From positions 1 through 64,000 of the forward strand of contig MSED01000006.1 of assembly GCA_002099365.1 (NCBI GenBank): 64,000 nucleotides of DNA, given 5' to 3'. The stretch comes from Phialophora verrucosa (Eukaryota; Ascomycota; Eurotiomycetes; Chaetothyriales; Herpotrichiellaceae). Position numbers and translations under genes: made by a program. Below are positions 41,452-52,604 of the stretch, piece after piece. The notes under the pieces are model-generated. The model saw only the letters and a list, made by a program, of their open reading frames with translations. It did not search any database and had not been told where the DNA came from. The stretch's first letter is position 1, and every line of letters begins with the position of its first letter.

Positions 41452-42164
41452 CAACAGCGGCACCGGCGGACTCAAATATTGTCAAAGCTGCGCGCGGTAT
41501 GATGGGAATCCGGCAGGCACTAGGAGACAAGGGGCATGTCGGAAGACCCTACCTGCCCTGTACTGTAAATGTAAATGTAGCATTCTTGTATTCTGTGTAC
41601 AATACATACCAATGAACAACTGTCTTATTCTTGAGAGATCAAGTCCAACGTCGTGCTGCCGTACTTGACAAGTGAAAGCAGTGCCCACGACAGGGTGGCG
41701 CGCCGAATCCACAGTGATGGGGGCCCAGCTGTGCTTTGAAGCTTGGACAAGGAGACGAAGGCAAACGAGGGAGATCTGGGGAAGTAGGCGATGTCATGTC
41801 ATGCCATGCGGGCCTGCGCCACTCCATAATGATGACCTACATAACAATTCCTTTCACGATCCAGCTGCTTCTTCCAAAGCGGCTTTCGATCGGACTCTTT
41901 CTCTTCTTTTCAGCGTGGTAGCAAGCACATTAAATTCCCGCCGCATGAGAGATCCTCGCCAGGCAGGGACATCTTCGTCTTGTTCTTCGCAAACTCTCCG
42001 GCAAGCAGTGACGTTCGCGAGTGGTTCGTTCGGCAACTATCGTGCTCGTGACCGTGTTGCTGGAAGCTACATCGGCTGTGAATCAAACCCGGCAATGTGC
42101 GCGCAGGCCCACTACTCGAGTTCCCAGGTTTTCGAAGCCTTGTTGAAACGGTGCCTGTTCGAGA
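41452..42164. other. Convergent intergenic region, no gene seen
   Basis: About 0.7 kb between the 3' ends of the membrane-protein gene and the LicD gene. A 177-codon plus-strand frame at 41,672-42,205 runs into the LicD 3' end antisense and has no features, so it was not called. Confidence 0.45.
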
Positions 42165-43095
42165 TTAGATCACTTGTCGGAATTCAGACAGGGCAACGGC
42201 AGTAGCGTACCAGTGAAAGCGCGTGTTGGTCAGGGACTTCTTCCCATACTCCTCTGCGAGAATCTTGGCGGAGTCGTGCGGTACCTTCACACCGATGCCT
42301 TCGAAACTGTCGTCCTGCAACGGGAACAAGTCCTCGCTCTGTAATCGAAATCGGTTAGCCCCCTTGTATTCATTTTGCCCGGAGAGTCTCGCTTGCACGC
42401 ACCAAATATGAATGGCCGTCCTTGGAGAAGAAAACTCCCTGGTCGAACGGCGTGTGTTCCGTCTGGCCAGGACTAACGTGCACGGCCGTGATGTCGATAT
42501 ATTTCCCGTTCGTGGTGTCAATCCAGCGGCCGTCGATCTTGTTGGCAACGTCCCGCGTTGACGCGATGGTGTAATGCGGGTTGATGTCTAGAAGGTACGT
42601 CCTCGGCCTGTCCTCACCGGCGACAACCCCTGGATACTGATACTCGGTCATGTTATGAGGGACCAGCCCCGCCAGCGTCTCGATTGACATCTGAACGTCG
42701 ATGTCGTTGTCCCAAGGTAGGAACTTCTGGTTCCAATACCACCCCAACAAAGTCCCGTGCGCGATCCAAGTTTCGGCGCGGAGATCCCTCATCGTCGCGG
42801 CATAGGTCTTCATCAACGCGAAGAGCGTCTTCTTCGTCTCTTCGATGCCTGGAGGCTGCGACGGCGCGAATCGCGGATCACAATGACTTATGGCGCCGAA
42901 ACTATGCGTGTGGTATTCGAAGTTGATCTCGGTGAAGTATTGGTACGTGCCTGGCATGGGTGGCAACGGCTGGGGTGAAGACTGGCGCGAATACAAAATA
43001 TATACAAGAAATGCCATCACACCCAGCGAGCAGAGGATGAATTTTCTGCTGCGCCTGAGGACGAGCCCAGTCATGGCGACGGGCTTTTTCCCCAT
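42165..43095 (-). CDS. LicD-family phosphotransferase-like protein
   Basis: Exons are 43,095-42,403 and 42,338-42,165 (64-nt intron, GTGCGT donor, GGCTAACC branch, ACAG acceptor), giving 288 aa. It is a type II membrane protein with one signal anchor (about 18-36). The LicD signature is clear: WIAHGTLLGWYWNQKFLPWDNDIDVQM, then YLLDINP, KIDGRWIDTTNGKYIDITAV, and a C-terminal part with DLFPLQ...GIGVKVPHDSAKIL. LicD domains transfer phosphate-linked groups to glycans (phosphocholine in bacteria, mannose-phosphate in yeast MNN4). A role in modifying Golgi glycans is inferred. The protein is much shorter than MNN4. Start ATG 43,095 is chosen over an upstream in-frame GTG. Confidence 0.88.
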
Positions 43096-44672
43096 CCTTG
43101 AGGAGAAAGCGAAGGGAGGTTGAATGAGGCGCGCTTTCACCTGGGTTTCACTTTCACGATGAAGGTTGCCTGCAATGAATTCATTTGGCCTCCAATCATT
43201 GCACGTTTACGTAAGCGCCTCAACGGGCTTGATCGATGGGGGCCACCGGTGCCCCCTAATTAGGTCCTGGGCGGATGCTGGGTGGCTGGGTGACGGGCGT
43301 GACTGGGCGCCACTATCCTACAGCCCACTTGTCTACGTTAGCCCAAACACCTCCCGACAGCTGCCATCATGAAGCCTCCTTTTGAAGTCACAACACAAAC
43401 ACCATGTCCGTCCCCTCTTCAAGTTTGCATTGAGGAAAGACCGACGGCCATGGCCTCGGAATGTTCTCCCTGTTTAGCAGCACTTCCAACTTTCCCTTTC
43501 TCTAGGAGACACGATAGATCGATGAACCTGGATCGTTAAGGAGATGTCATCTAGAAAGCTCCGACAGCTCGGGCCTCGATGGCAGGTTACGTTGACAACC
43601 ACGGTCTCCAGAGATGGCGGGATCAACAGGACACTACTCTAACTTGGCGAACTTCCGTGGCCATTCGCACGAGATAGCCTCGCGGGGGTCGGAAGAGGCA
43701 CTTTATGGGACCAAAGATATTGCATGCCAGTGATACTCTATGAACTGCGGCGGATGGACGCGTGCTGTGTCCACGATAACATAGTACGCATAAGGCCTGG
43801 CAACAAGCTGGCTTGCTCTCAACGCACGTAGTGGCGAGGAGAGAGCTAAGGCGAGTGAGAGCGGGAATGGCAGTGGTGCACAACCTTGACGTGACCGAGA
43901 GGTGTACGAGAGTTGCTCCTCTGTCTGCACGCTTCTATCCAATGCTGACAGCCCGGAGCTCCGAAAGAGCTCCGAAACACATATTCTTCCAAGATCTGAA
44001 GTAGTTTGTGGAGAGATTGTTCGCGGTTCCAGTCATTGGCGCAGTCACACAGTGGGAACCTCTCATATGTAGGACAGAGTATTGGTACATGCTCGAGTGG
44101 TTGCCCAAAGAGCGTGGAGCAATCAGCGACGATCCTTGGACAGGCGAGTGAAGAAGAGCTCGACCAAGTGTTTGCCAAAGATGAAGTCGACACCCGGTTA
44201 CCGGCCGACATGTCGTACATTTTAGGGTGCATCGAGCTCAGTGAGAACTTCCATGGCAGCAGTTGCTTGCACAAACCCGAGTCTGGTGGACGCATTCGAG
44301 CAAGGTCGTGCGTTATCCCTTTCCGGACTGCAATATTGTTAGTTGTGTCTCTTTCTAGGACGTGCAGGGTGAGTTGCTTACCATCCTAGCTATCAAATTA
44401 GCGTACGACAAAAGTAAAGCCCGAGTTCCCTATTATATGGGTGTCGAAGCATTGCTCTCATTTCCTTGAGTTGGCAAAACTCCGTCTGCGACAAACAGGT
44501 GTTCGTGGTTCCCCTGATTCCGAACCTCGATAAAATCACGCATCAGTCCAAGCATGTTACTTGAACAATGTGCAAGCCCAACATAAGACAGTGAGGTTAG
44601 GCCAAATCCAAAACAGAGCCCATATGCAGCTTTGTCTATCGACCAGACAAGCGTCTCCGCTCGACGACCATC
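43096..44672. other. Intergenic region, no supported gene
   Basis: About 1.6 kb. A plus-strand frame at 44,006-44,389 and another at 43,813-44,004 have protein-like stretches (EEELDQVFAKDEVDTR) but no start context, domain or intron connection that I could establish. They may be remnants. Confidence 0.4.
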
Positions 44673-45266
44673 TCAATCAATCTGCCACCCCATCTCCTCA
44701 TACATCACATCCTGTAAACCACGCTTGTACTTCTCCTCTCCGGATCTCAGCGGCGGCCACTTCTTGGACTTCCTCCTCAACGCATCCACCTCTGCTATTG
44801 CCGAGACAAGATCATCCACCTTTCCGTGAATCACGTACTCCTGTTCGGCAAGGGCCTCTGCCAGTTCAACCTGATGATTATGCAAGAGATCCGTATTGGG
44901 AACTACCACTATTGGCGCACCGACGCGGAGCGCATCGAGGATGGATCCCGAGCCGGCGTGGCTGATGACCATGCCTTCAGTCTCTGGTGACGAGCCTTTC
45001 ACGGCCCGCATTTCGTCCCGTAGGCCTTCTTTCTTGAAGCCAAAGCCTGAGACTTCGACGCCGTCAATGGGTTCCTGTTCATTTAATAGTTGCGTCCGCT
45101 CGCGGTATGTATCTTGCCCGCTCTGATCGCCATATTGGATCTGTAGCTGCGAATATCCAGCTTCACCAAGTGCCTTGATAAATACTGGTTCTAGAACGGC
45201 ACGGACCAGACTGTTGAAAGGGGCTGTTGCGCCTACAGTGACGAAGCAACGTTTCCCGGATGCCAT
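44673..45266 (-). CDS. ALG13: UDP-GlcNAc transferase catalytic subunit ALG13
   Basis: ALG13 pairs with membrane-bound ALG14 on the cytosolic face of the ER to add the second GlcNAc to the dolichol-linked oligosaccharide. Single exon, 197 aa from ATG 45,266 (a GTG two codons upstream was ignored). Motifs match the family: CFVTVGATAPFNSLV at the N-terminus and VISHAGSGSILDALRVGAPIVVVPN...LLHNHQVELAEAL, the UDP-sugar binding half of a GT-B fold. The length matches fungal ALG13. It is divergent from RSM24 with 241 bp between the start codons. Confidence 0.95.
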   Translation of the reverse strand: MASGKRCFVTVGATAPFNSLVRAVLEPVFIKALGEAGYSQLQIQYGDQSGQDTYRERTQLLNEQEPIDGVEVSGFGFKKEGLRDEMRAVKGSSPETEGMVISHAGSGSILDALRVGAPIVVVPNTDLLHNHQVELAEALAEQEYVIHGKVDDLVSAIAEVDALRRKSKKWPPLRSGEEKYKRGLQDVMYEEMGWQID

Positions 45267-45507
45267 GTTCACCTGTTCGAGGTTTGGCGTCGGTCAAGGT
45301 TTGAGCTTTGTGTTGGCAGAAGACAAAGAGAGGAATGGATACTTTGAGCGGTTTAAGGAGGAAGTCGGCTACGGAGAAGCAAAAGGACGCAAAGTGACGT
45401 AGCTTCCAGTGAGCATTTGCACCTCGAAACGCAGGAAATTTATGTGCAATGAAGCTCTCTCCAACACGCACTGAAAGTACTACAGCGACCAAGTTCAGCG
45501 GCCACCA
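45267..45507. promoter_or_regulatory. Short bidirectional promoter of ALG13 and RSM24
   Basis: Only 241 bp lie between the start codons of two divergent genes, so both promoters share it. No specific factor site was recognised. Confidence 0.4.
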
Positions 45508-46809
45508 ATGGCCACACCGGCGCGGTACCTATCGCGGACACTGTTCCAAGTCAGTCGGCGAATACCAGTAAAGAGAAAGTGTCAGTCTGCTGCCTTCGCG
45601 CGACCTCAGATCACCACCAGGAGCATACAATGTCGAAGACATCTCTCAACAACCGTCCCTCAACGAGCAGAGAACAGTCGGGATAGCCCAGCGGCCGACC
45701 AAGACCAGACCGAAGATGCATTCGGCTTTGATTTCGATCAAGAGCCGGAAGGCGGATACCAAACGCCCAGCTCCCCCATCACTGTTGCTGACCTCGACGC
45801 CGACGAACTCGCCGACTTCAACATGCTCTCCCCGAAAGATCAAGTCGCGTACCTCAAGCTGCAAAACCACTATGCCGCCGAATTCGAAGCGGCAGGCATC
45901 GACGTCAACAATGACCCTGAAGGCGAGCTCCCTGATCCCTTCATGGACAAGTTGGTCGTCGACCTAGAGCGCAAGTTGGACAAGGAGATCGAGCCGCTGG
46001 ACTTCCCCGACATCCCGCTGCAGAATAAAGACAAAGGATTCTGGGCGCTGGACGAAGAAGACGATGAGTTCACCCAGGTCGAGGACGGCGATGAGGAGTG
46101 GGATGAGAGTGCGATCACTAGCGTTGCGCACAGTGAGTTGGATTTGCACAGGGAGATCAGAGAATATACGCGTGTTATTGCCTGGGATATGCCCTTGTTA
46201 CAAAGTAAGCGGCGCGCACTCACCCCTTCTACCCTTGTCTCGTGGTGAGGACTGGACTAACGGGCAGCAGAGTTCGTCAAACCGTTCACACCACCCTCGT
46301 CGTCCACGCCACTTCGCTTCCGCTACACAACCTACCTGGGCGAATACCACCCGGCGTCCCGCAAAGTGACCGTCCAGTTCTGCACAAAGGACCTCCCTAA
46401 CCTTACCGAGCGACAACGCCAGAAACTCCTGAAACTCGTGGGCCCGCGGTACAACCCTGACACGGACGTGGTGAAGATGTCGTGTGAACAGTTCGAGGCT
46501 CCGGCGCAGAACAAACGGTACCTGGGCGACTTGGTGAAGAAATTGTTGGACGAGGCGAGAAATGGGAAGGACAGCTTGGAGGATATCCCCCTTGATTTGA
46601 GGCATCATAAGTCGAAGAAGAGGGTTCAGTTCCCGGACGAGTGGAAGATGAAGCCCTCCAGGGTCAGGCAGTTGTTGATTGCCAGGCAGGAGCAGACGCT
46701 GTTGGACGACACGCAGACGAGGTCGGCGTTGGATGGGAAGGAGTTGGTGCATGAATATGTCAGGCAGATCTCAAGACCGGTGGCGCTCAATGCGCAGAGA
46801 GCAGTGTAA
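45508..46809 (+). CDS. RSM24: Mitochondrial small-subunit ribosomal protein mS35 (RSM24)
   Basis: Exons are 45,508-46,204 and 46,271-46,809 (66-nt intron, GTAAGC, branch ACTAAC, acceptor GCAG), giving 411 aa. The N-terminus is rich in Arg/Ser and lacks acidic residues, as in a mitochondrial presequence. The body has the family segments FNMLSPKDQVAYLKLQN, a WDMPLLQKFVKPFTPP join across the splice, LRFRYTTYLGEYHPASRKV, and NLTERQRQKLLKLVGPRYNPDTDVVKMS. It is a mitoribosome 37S structural protein with no enzymatic role. The acidic middle segment is typical of fungal copies. Confidence 0.92.
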
Positions 46810-47082
46810 AAACAACGTCGATTGTATAGAAACATTTCTTCATCCCAAAGCAATTGTGATTCGTGCCAGACCGTGTCTATGAAAACCAGAAATGTGGAGG
46901 GAAGACCATGGGTATCCGCTGAAACCGTCCATGCCACGCTATGTATGTCCCCCAGTCGCAATGCAATGCAAGCCGTGCTATAGCCCAAGGCACACAATAG
47001 GATCTCCTCGCCCTCGACTCCATGTCATCGCTCATGCTTCGCCGATGATGATCATCACACGAGGCATTCCCATCCCATCAAC

Positions 47083-48583
47083 TTAGTCCTTCACTGCCTC
47101 CTTGCCAGAGTGCGCCCGATTGATGCGACCGAATCCGATATGGCGCGGCGTCCGGTGACGAGAGCCGGAGCCAGGAGGAGCGGACTTCTTCTCCGCCTTG
47201 CCACTGCCACTGCCATTCCCGCTCTCACTCGCTTGGGCTTTCTCCTCGCCACTACCACTGCCACTCCCCTTCTCTATCGCTTCAGGTCTCTCATCCGCCC
47301 TACTGGCCTTAGCATCTGCGACCGCAGCAGCCCAGCGAGCCTTCTGTTCTTCCTCCCATCCGGCCTGCTCGCGATCCCGGATCTTGACCATCTCGGCGTC
47401 GGTCATCTCAGTGCAAGCATTGCTCTCCATGTCGGCATCGAAGGCAGCTGCCATGCGCTTGTCGCGGCGCTCACGCTCCACGGCTTTCTCAGCATCCGTA
47501 AGGACACGAGGAATGCGTGGAGCACCGGATATAGTGGGACGTGGATTGCCGGGTCGGGGGTTTCGCTGGTCACCATGAGTTCGAAGACGTGGGACCGGCT
47601 TGCTGTTGATGTGAGTAGCAAACGCGCGCTGACTGGCTAAAGGGCCGGACCGAGGTTTGGGACCAGACCAAGGCTTAGGACTGGACCAAGCTTTAGGTCC
47701 AGACTTGCCAGGCAGACCGCTGACATCGCTCAGAGTGATCCCAAAGCTCAAGCCGTTTCGTCCACCGTTGACGGTCAGGCTGCCACATCCATGAGCCTGG
47801 CGGAACCACTCAGGCAGATCGCGCAAGCCGATGGCTTCAAGGACCTGGAGGCTGATGGGCATGACGTGCTTGTACTTACAGCCGGTCTGGGCGAAGCTGC
47901 ATTCGCCGTTGCGCAGCCAGTAGGAGCAGTAGACTTTTTCGCCGAAAGCAGGCAGCTCTGGGTTCTCGTCATACTCGGGAAGGGACCTCTTGGTCAACTC
48001 AGTCAGACCCGGGGCAGAAGTAGAAGTGGCCTTAGTACGCCAGGGAAGCGGAGCGGCACTTGCTGGTGCAAGATCCTGTGGGGGCAGCATGCACGAAGCA
48101 GTAATGTCGGGAGATGTAGCACCAGACGATTTCGCTTCCTCGGCACCTGAGGTTACTGAGGTATCGGACGATGGACCAGGGGCGCTGCTCGTCTGCAAAC
48201 CTTTGTTAGCCTTTGCCAAACTGTGTTCTGGAGGGGGAACTTACATCGGGGTTCTGGTTGGTGACTTCGTTGTGTGCTGAAAGACTCTGCAGATCGGTCG
48301 AGCGCGAGGTCGGTCTGCTAGATCCAGAGTCTGTCGAAGACTTCGGATTTGCTGGTACGAAGGGGATTGGTGTCGCATTGTCGATGCTCTCGATGACGTA
48401 GAATTGATGTCGAGCTTCAACAAGTCCAATGCCAGTCATGCCACCGATCTCAAAAGCGCTCAGAGTGCGTGGAACATCTTGGACTTGGACGTGGAGAGGG
48501 AGCTCATCCATAGCGATAAGTGGAACCATGGCGCCATTCTGGCGTGTGACGAAGAACTGGGGTTTGAGCTGTTGAGTGGCCAT
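47083..48583 (-). CDS. CCCH zinc-finger protein of unknown role
   Basis: Exons are 48,583-48,245 and 48,192-47,083 (52-nt intron, GTAAGT, branch GCTAAC, acceptor GCAG), giving 482 aa. One CCCH finger lies at residues 202-222 with C-x8-C-x6-C-x3-H spacing, a type that usually binds RNA. The N-terminal 70 residues form a compact module (FFVTRQNGAMVPLIAMDELP...SAFEIGGMTGIGLVE) seen, to my recollection, before the finger in related fungal proteins. Further on are SGPK/WSGPKP-type repeats, a charged helix (AEKAVERERRDKRMAAAF), and a Gly-Ser-rich tail with two GSGSG tracts. The target is unknown. Confidence 0.82.
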
Positions 48584-50156
48584 GGCTCTCGCTGCTTGGG
48601 TGTTGCCGGATGAAGCAGATACTGGGATGTCGGAGTGGGAAGATCTGGCGATGGTTTAGTATAAACTCAGGAATGCCCATCGCAATCAAGGCAAGGATGG
48701 TCAATGGGAAAGTCCGCGTGAGAGGCCCAAATATTTATAGGCGAGAGGAAGACATTCAGCAATATTCACACTGCTGTCCCTGAGCAATTGTGTGACATTG
48801 ACAACGTGAAGATGCTTGCTGCGAAGGGTGAAGCGGAGGCATGAGTCGTGCACGTGTTCACTAGGATTTCTGTGGAAGGCGGTGCGTGACTTACAATGAA
48901 TCACACCAAGTCCAAGATCGGCTGATCAGTGATATTGTAGGTCGCAGGGGGGAAGTCTGGCAAGGTCTTTGAATCGTCTCCTCGGCCAATATAGCAGGCT
49001 TCGCTCAATCTGGATCGTGGATGGGAAGATGCAAAGTCATTCTGGGGCAACAGCATCGCAATACACACGATATATACTTGGTCCTTCTCTCGCAGACTGC
49101 CCACCGTTTGGACAGAAACAAACGACTGATATAAAGCAATCTAAGACAGCGCGTTGATGGGTTAGAGTTGGCGAACCAAGCGGGCTCAGCCAAAAGATCA
49201 AACGCCGCCCGGAACGCAGCATCAACAGGAACAATGGACTGACTGAACCAACCTCACGGAAGAACTGGCAAGAAGCATAGTCAAGCGCAGAGAACCCGTG
49301 TGTCTGTGTATTACTTCCAAGCCATTCCCGCGCAGATGAGGCAGCTTTTGAGAATCGTGTCTATTCGCGTCTGCGAGAGGTCTGGCTCTTCAAGAATTCA
49401 TACAAAGGGACCTTTCATGCAAGGTACCAAGAACAAAGGAAGTGTCTTGGTAGGGGCTTGCCCCCTTTGATCCTGCTGAGACAGGTGGTAAGAGACGTTG
49501 GATTTGGCACAGTCAGTACGGAGTAAGATATCGCCGGGGTCGGCGCAGAATCCTGCTCAAATGCACCAGAAGTTGGAAACCATTCTGATCTGTTTTGGGA
49601 GCTCCCTGGCGAAGGATTCCCAGAAGCCAGGAACCAGTAAATAGACATAAGCTGGGCGAACGAGCCTAGCGACAAGCGGCAACCCCGATATATCCGGGCC
49701 TGCATAATTCTGAGACATGGATTACTTGATCCGAAGTTAGGCATCCCTTCTCCTTGTTATGCTCACCTGCCACCCTCTTGTGATGCCTTTTCCCGGTGCT
49801 GGGCCGTCCCCTCTGGCCTTAAGCGACGGCCTACGGACAGCTTAGGAGGACCCTGCATCGACCACCTGGGCGCCTCCATTGGAACCAGCTAAGTGAACCA
49901 GCAGTCCGGACTCGCATCGACCTTCGTACCCGATCTTCCCATTCCGTTTATCCAGTCATCTTCGCTGCCTGCGCCTCACCTCCAACCCTCTGCCATTCCA
50001 CCTCTGTAACCTGTAACCTCACCACCTCCTCAAACCGCCAACGACTCACCACACCACCCGAGGTTGAGTTCATCACTCTCGTTTTATCCTCCTTCGCTCC
50101 TCGTTATCGATCTGGTCAAGATACGCGTCTCAAACTCAGTGTTCTCTCGCGATACG
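48584..50156. other. Divergent intergenic region, no gene seen
   Basis: About 1.6 kb upstream of both the CCCH gene and the LSB1-like gene. The part nearest 50,157 (49,975-50,150) is a CT-rich, A-poor tract typical of fungal leaders. Short frames up to 109 codons were not supported. Confidence 0.5.
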
Positions 50157-50934
50157 ATGGCCACCGAGGCCTCCATCGCTCTCACTAACCGCTCTCTCCG
50201 TACCATTCGTACCGTGTGTGACCACTGGCCCGAACGCCTTTCGGATAACCAGGCTAACGCTCTCAGGAACTCGAATTCCTCTGCGATACCAATGTCATCT
50301 CGTCCGAACAGCTCTCGTCAATCCTAGCACAATTACCCGCGCAGACGCCGCTCCATGCTCCTTTACACGGCCAAGCCAATGGCGCAACAAACACGCCCGT
50401 CGACCAATTCTCAAACATGAATCTCAAGGAGGGATATGCTCCTGTGCCAACGCCTGCCCCGTTACCTCCTCCAGCCTACGTGCCGCCTCCGATACTTGCT
50501 ATTGCGTCTGCTCTTTATGCATATTCACCCACAGATGCCGGAGATTTAGCGCTACAGCAAGGAGACAGGATACAGGTATTAGAACACATGAACAATGACT
50601 GTATGTACCGTGACCAACTCAGGGCTCATCGTGATGCTAATCGTCTACAGGGTGGAGAGGTCGGAACGAGAGAACCAACCTGGAAGGCATCTTCCCACGA
50701 AGCTACGTGAATGTCATCGAGGACCGACGGCCGCCCATGGTACACTCGTCATCAACAGACTATGGTAACATGCCACTCCAAGTCAGCCAAACTGGCTCCA
50801 GCACGAACCCAGATGGCCGCAAGTACAGCAAGCTCGAAGAGCAAGGCAAGAAATTCGGCAAGAAGATGGGCAATGCCGCCATTTTTGGTGCAGGCGCTAC
50901 GATTGGCAGCAACATCGTCAATGGCATTTTCTAA
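50157..50934 (+). CDS. LSB1/PIN3-like SH3-domain protein (three exons)
   Basis: Exons are 50,157-50,213, 50,267-50,600 and 50,651-50,934 (introns of 53 and 50 nt), giving 224 aa. The N-terminal helix (SLRTIRTELEFLCDTNVISSEQLSSIL) is followed by a Pro-rich linker and one SH3 domain (ASALYAYSPTDAGDLALQQGD...WWRGR...GIFPRSYVNVI). The C-terminus is Gly-rich and hydrophobic (GNAAIFGAGATIGSNIVNGIF). In yeast LSB1 and LSB2/PIN3 bind the actin nucleation factor Las17 and affect endocytosis and prion stability. Intron 2 splits the SH3 tryptophan pair codon, as the protein continuity shows. Confident on family, not on ortholog identity. Confidence 0.9.
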
Positions 50935-51881
50935 TGATGAGATTTAACGTTCTTATGTTGAAGCCATGCAGACTTCCACTTTCGGAAAGGCTATGGCTAT
51001 GATATTGTGCTCGCCGCCTTCCAGAAAACGGATCGGCGGTATCCAAAGCGAGCACTACAAAATGGAGTGAAATGGGCAATGGTCTTCAAGCTGGAATCAT
51101 TGATCGATCGAAACAGCATGCATGGGGAGAATGGCGTCAAAGGATAAAAATTGGCGCTGATCAAATGGTGCTTCGTCACCGATTTCTTTGAACATGCTGA
51201 TCATGGAGGAATTGCGTCTCCTGCGGAGAATTGCGTTGCGACCTATATTTCTTTTGTTCCTTCGACAACCTGCAAGGCCGCCGACTTCAAGCATTGGTGC
51301 TGGAGTTGGTCACTTAGAGCGACGAAAAACCAGAGAGAGAAGTGTGCGAACAAGCAAATCTTCCACAGACTGATGACGAACCAAGTTTTCGAATTTGATA
51401 TGGAGACAGATTTTTCATTCCGTGCACATACTGTACTTATCACAGAAAGCGGGCTTAGGACCATGGGATGAAAAAATCCATATCCATAGCATTAGGGGTG
51501 ACCTGCAATCTTCATGCCTTATCCTACATGTGGACTCCGGTCTATTCCAGCCACCTTTTGGGGCTTGATCTGCAGACCTCCAAGCTCGTGTCATGCAAGG
51601 CCATTCCTTCATCTGGTGTTCCTGAGCTCAAAAGCTTGGTATTTTGAAAGAGGCTCAGGCCTAAGACGCACGCCCGCGTAAATGATGTGCCGGGATTGTG
51701 ATCGGGGTGCGAAGCTCCTCAAATGTCGGTCTGAATTAAAAGGTCCGGACTGTAAGTGAGTGCACTTTGGCAGGGGGAAGACCGTCCCTTCTTCTCTGAA
51801 GGCTTGCGCAGTGCTGTCTCGACCTGCGGCGCTCCGTCTGAATGTGAGTTGTGGATGTATATGATCTCAATTCTTCGCTGC
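50935..51881. other. Convergent intergenic region, no gene seen
   Basis: About 0.95 kb between the 3' ends of the LSB1-like and SF3b5 genes. Frames up to 106 codons lack features. It probably includes long 3' UTRs. Confidence 0.45.
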
Positions 51882-52139
51882 TCAATCCTCTTCCCTCTGT
51901 GGCGGCGGACCACTCGCCCTGATCATCTTCTCAATCATCTGCCCTCTCACGATCTCGCTGTTTTCCCCGAGTCCCAATGCCATATACGAGAGAAGAGGAG
52001 GATGGCCGATGTATGAGGAGAGAGAGTCGCGGACGATGTTCTGAGACCACTCATGGCGGGTTGTGTCTGCATGGCCAGTTCCGACGTATTTCGCCTGGAG
52101 CGATTCCAGTTGTTGCAAGGTACGTAACTTGTCGGCCAT
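51882..52139 (-). CDS. U2 snRNP splicing factor SF3b subunit 5 (SF3b10)
   Basis: Small, single-exon gene, 85 aa, starting at ATG 52,139; the frame is open further upstream but that part is unrelated. The protein matches SF3B5/Ysf3 almost throughout: LQQLESLQAKYVGTGHADTT, the EWSQNIVRDSLSSYIGHPP segment and the YMALGLGENSEIVRGQMIEKM segment. It is a structural subunit of SF3b, which holds the branch-site duplex in the spliceosome. The length equals that of human SF3B5 within a residue or two. Confidence 0.95.
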   Translation of the reverse strand: MADKLRTLQQLESLQAKYVGTGHADTTRHEWSQNIVRDSLSSYIGHPPLLSYMALGLGENSEIVRGQMIEKMIRASGPPPQREED

Positions 52140-52604
52140 GTTGAAGAGGTCGCGGCGAAGTAGATGGGGATTGATGAGTATCCTTTTTTTTCGCGTGCAA
52201 GTTGTGGACGATGGAGACAAGGTGAATTCCTCGTGAGCGGCCTTGTCTGCGAGCCTCGGAGTCTGGCGTTTCTCCGAGTCCCTCCAATTCCGCCATCGCA
52301 AACCCCACGCCTCCCACTATGAGCACGAGGCACGACCTCGGCTTTTCAAATCACAAGATCCCCATCCTCCCTCATCCGATGGAACCTCAAGGCAGGTAGG
52401 TTGCTGCCCGTGCCGAACTATCTGCGCACTTCTCCTCCAAGCTCTGAGCTGTTGAGATATGGGTTGAGTTGATTTCGGTTTCGCCAATCTGACAGCCTCG
52501 GGAAAGAGATCTCACTTTGGTCGACATACCCTGACGTCTGCCATCTGCCTCTGTACCCTTCCGTCCCTTCATCTAGACCTCCGATCCCTCTCCCTCCTCC
52601 CCAC
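52140..52604. promoter_or_regulatory. Shared upstream region of SF3b5 and NADP-isocitrate dehydrogenase
   Basis: 465 bp between two divergent start codons. The segment next to 52,605 is CT-rich (52,540-52,600), typical of strong fungal promoters. No specific factor site was identified. Confidence 0.4.

Noticed and set aside
44006..44389. 127-codon frame with a charged helix-like stretch
   Set aside because: No ATG context, splice partner or family resemblance was found; possibly a remnant, but unsupported.
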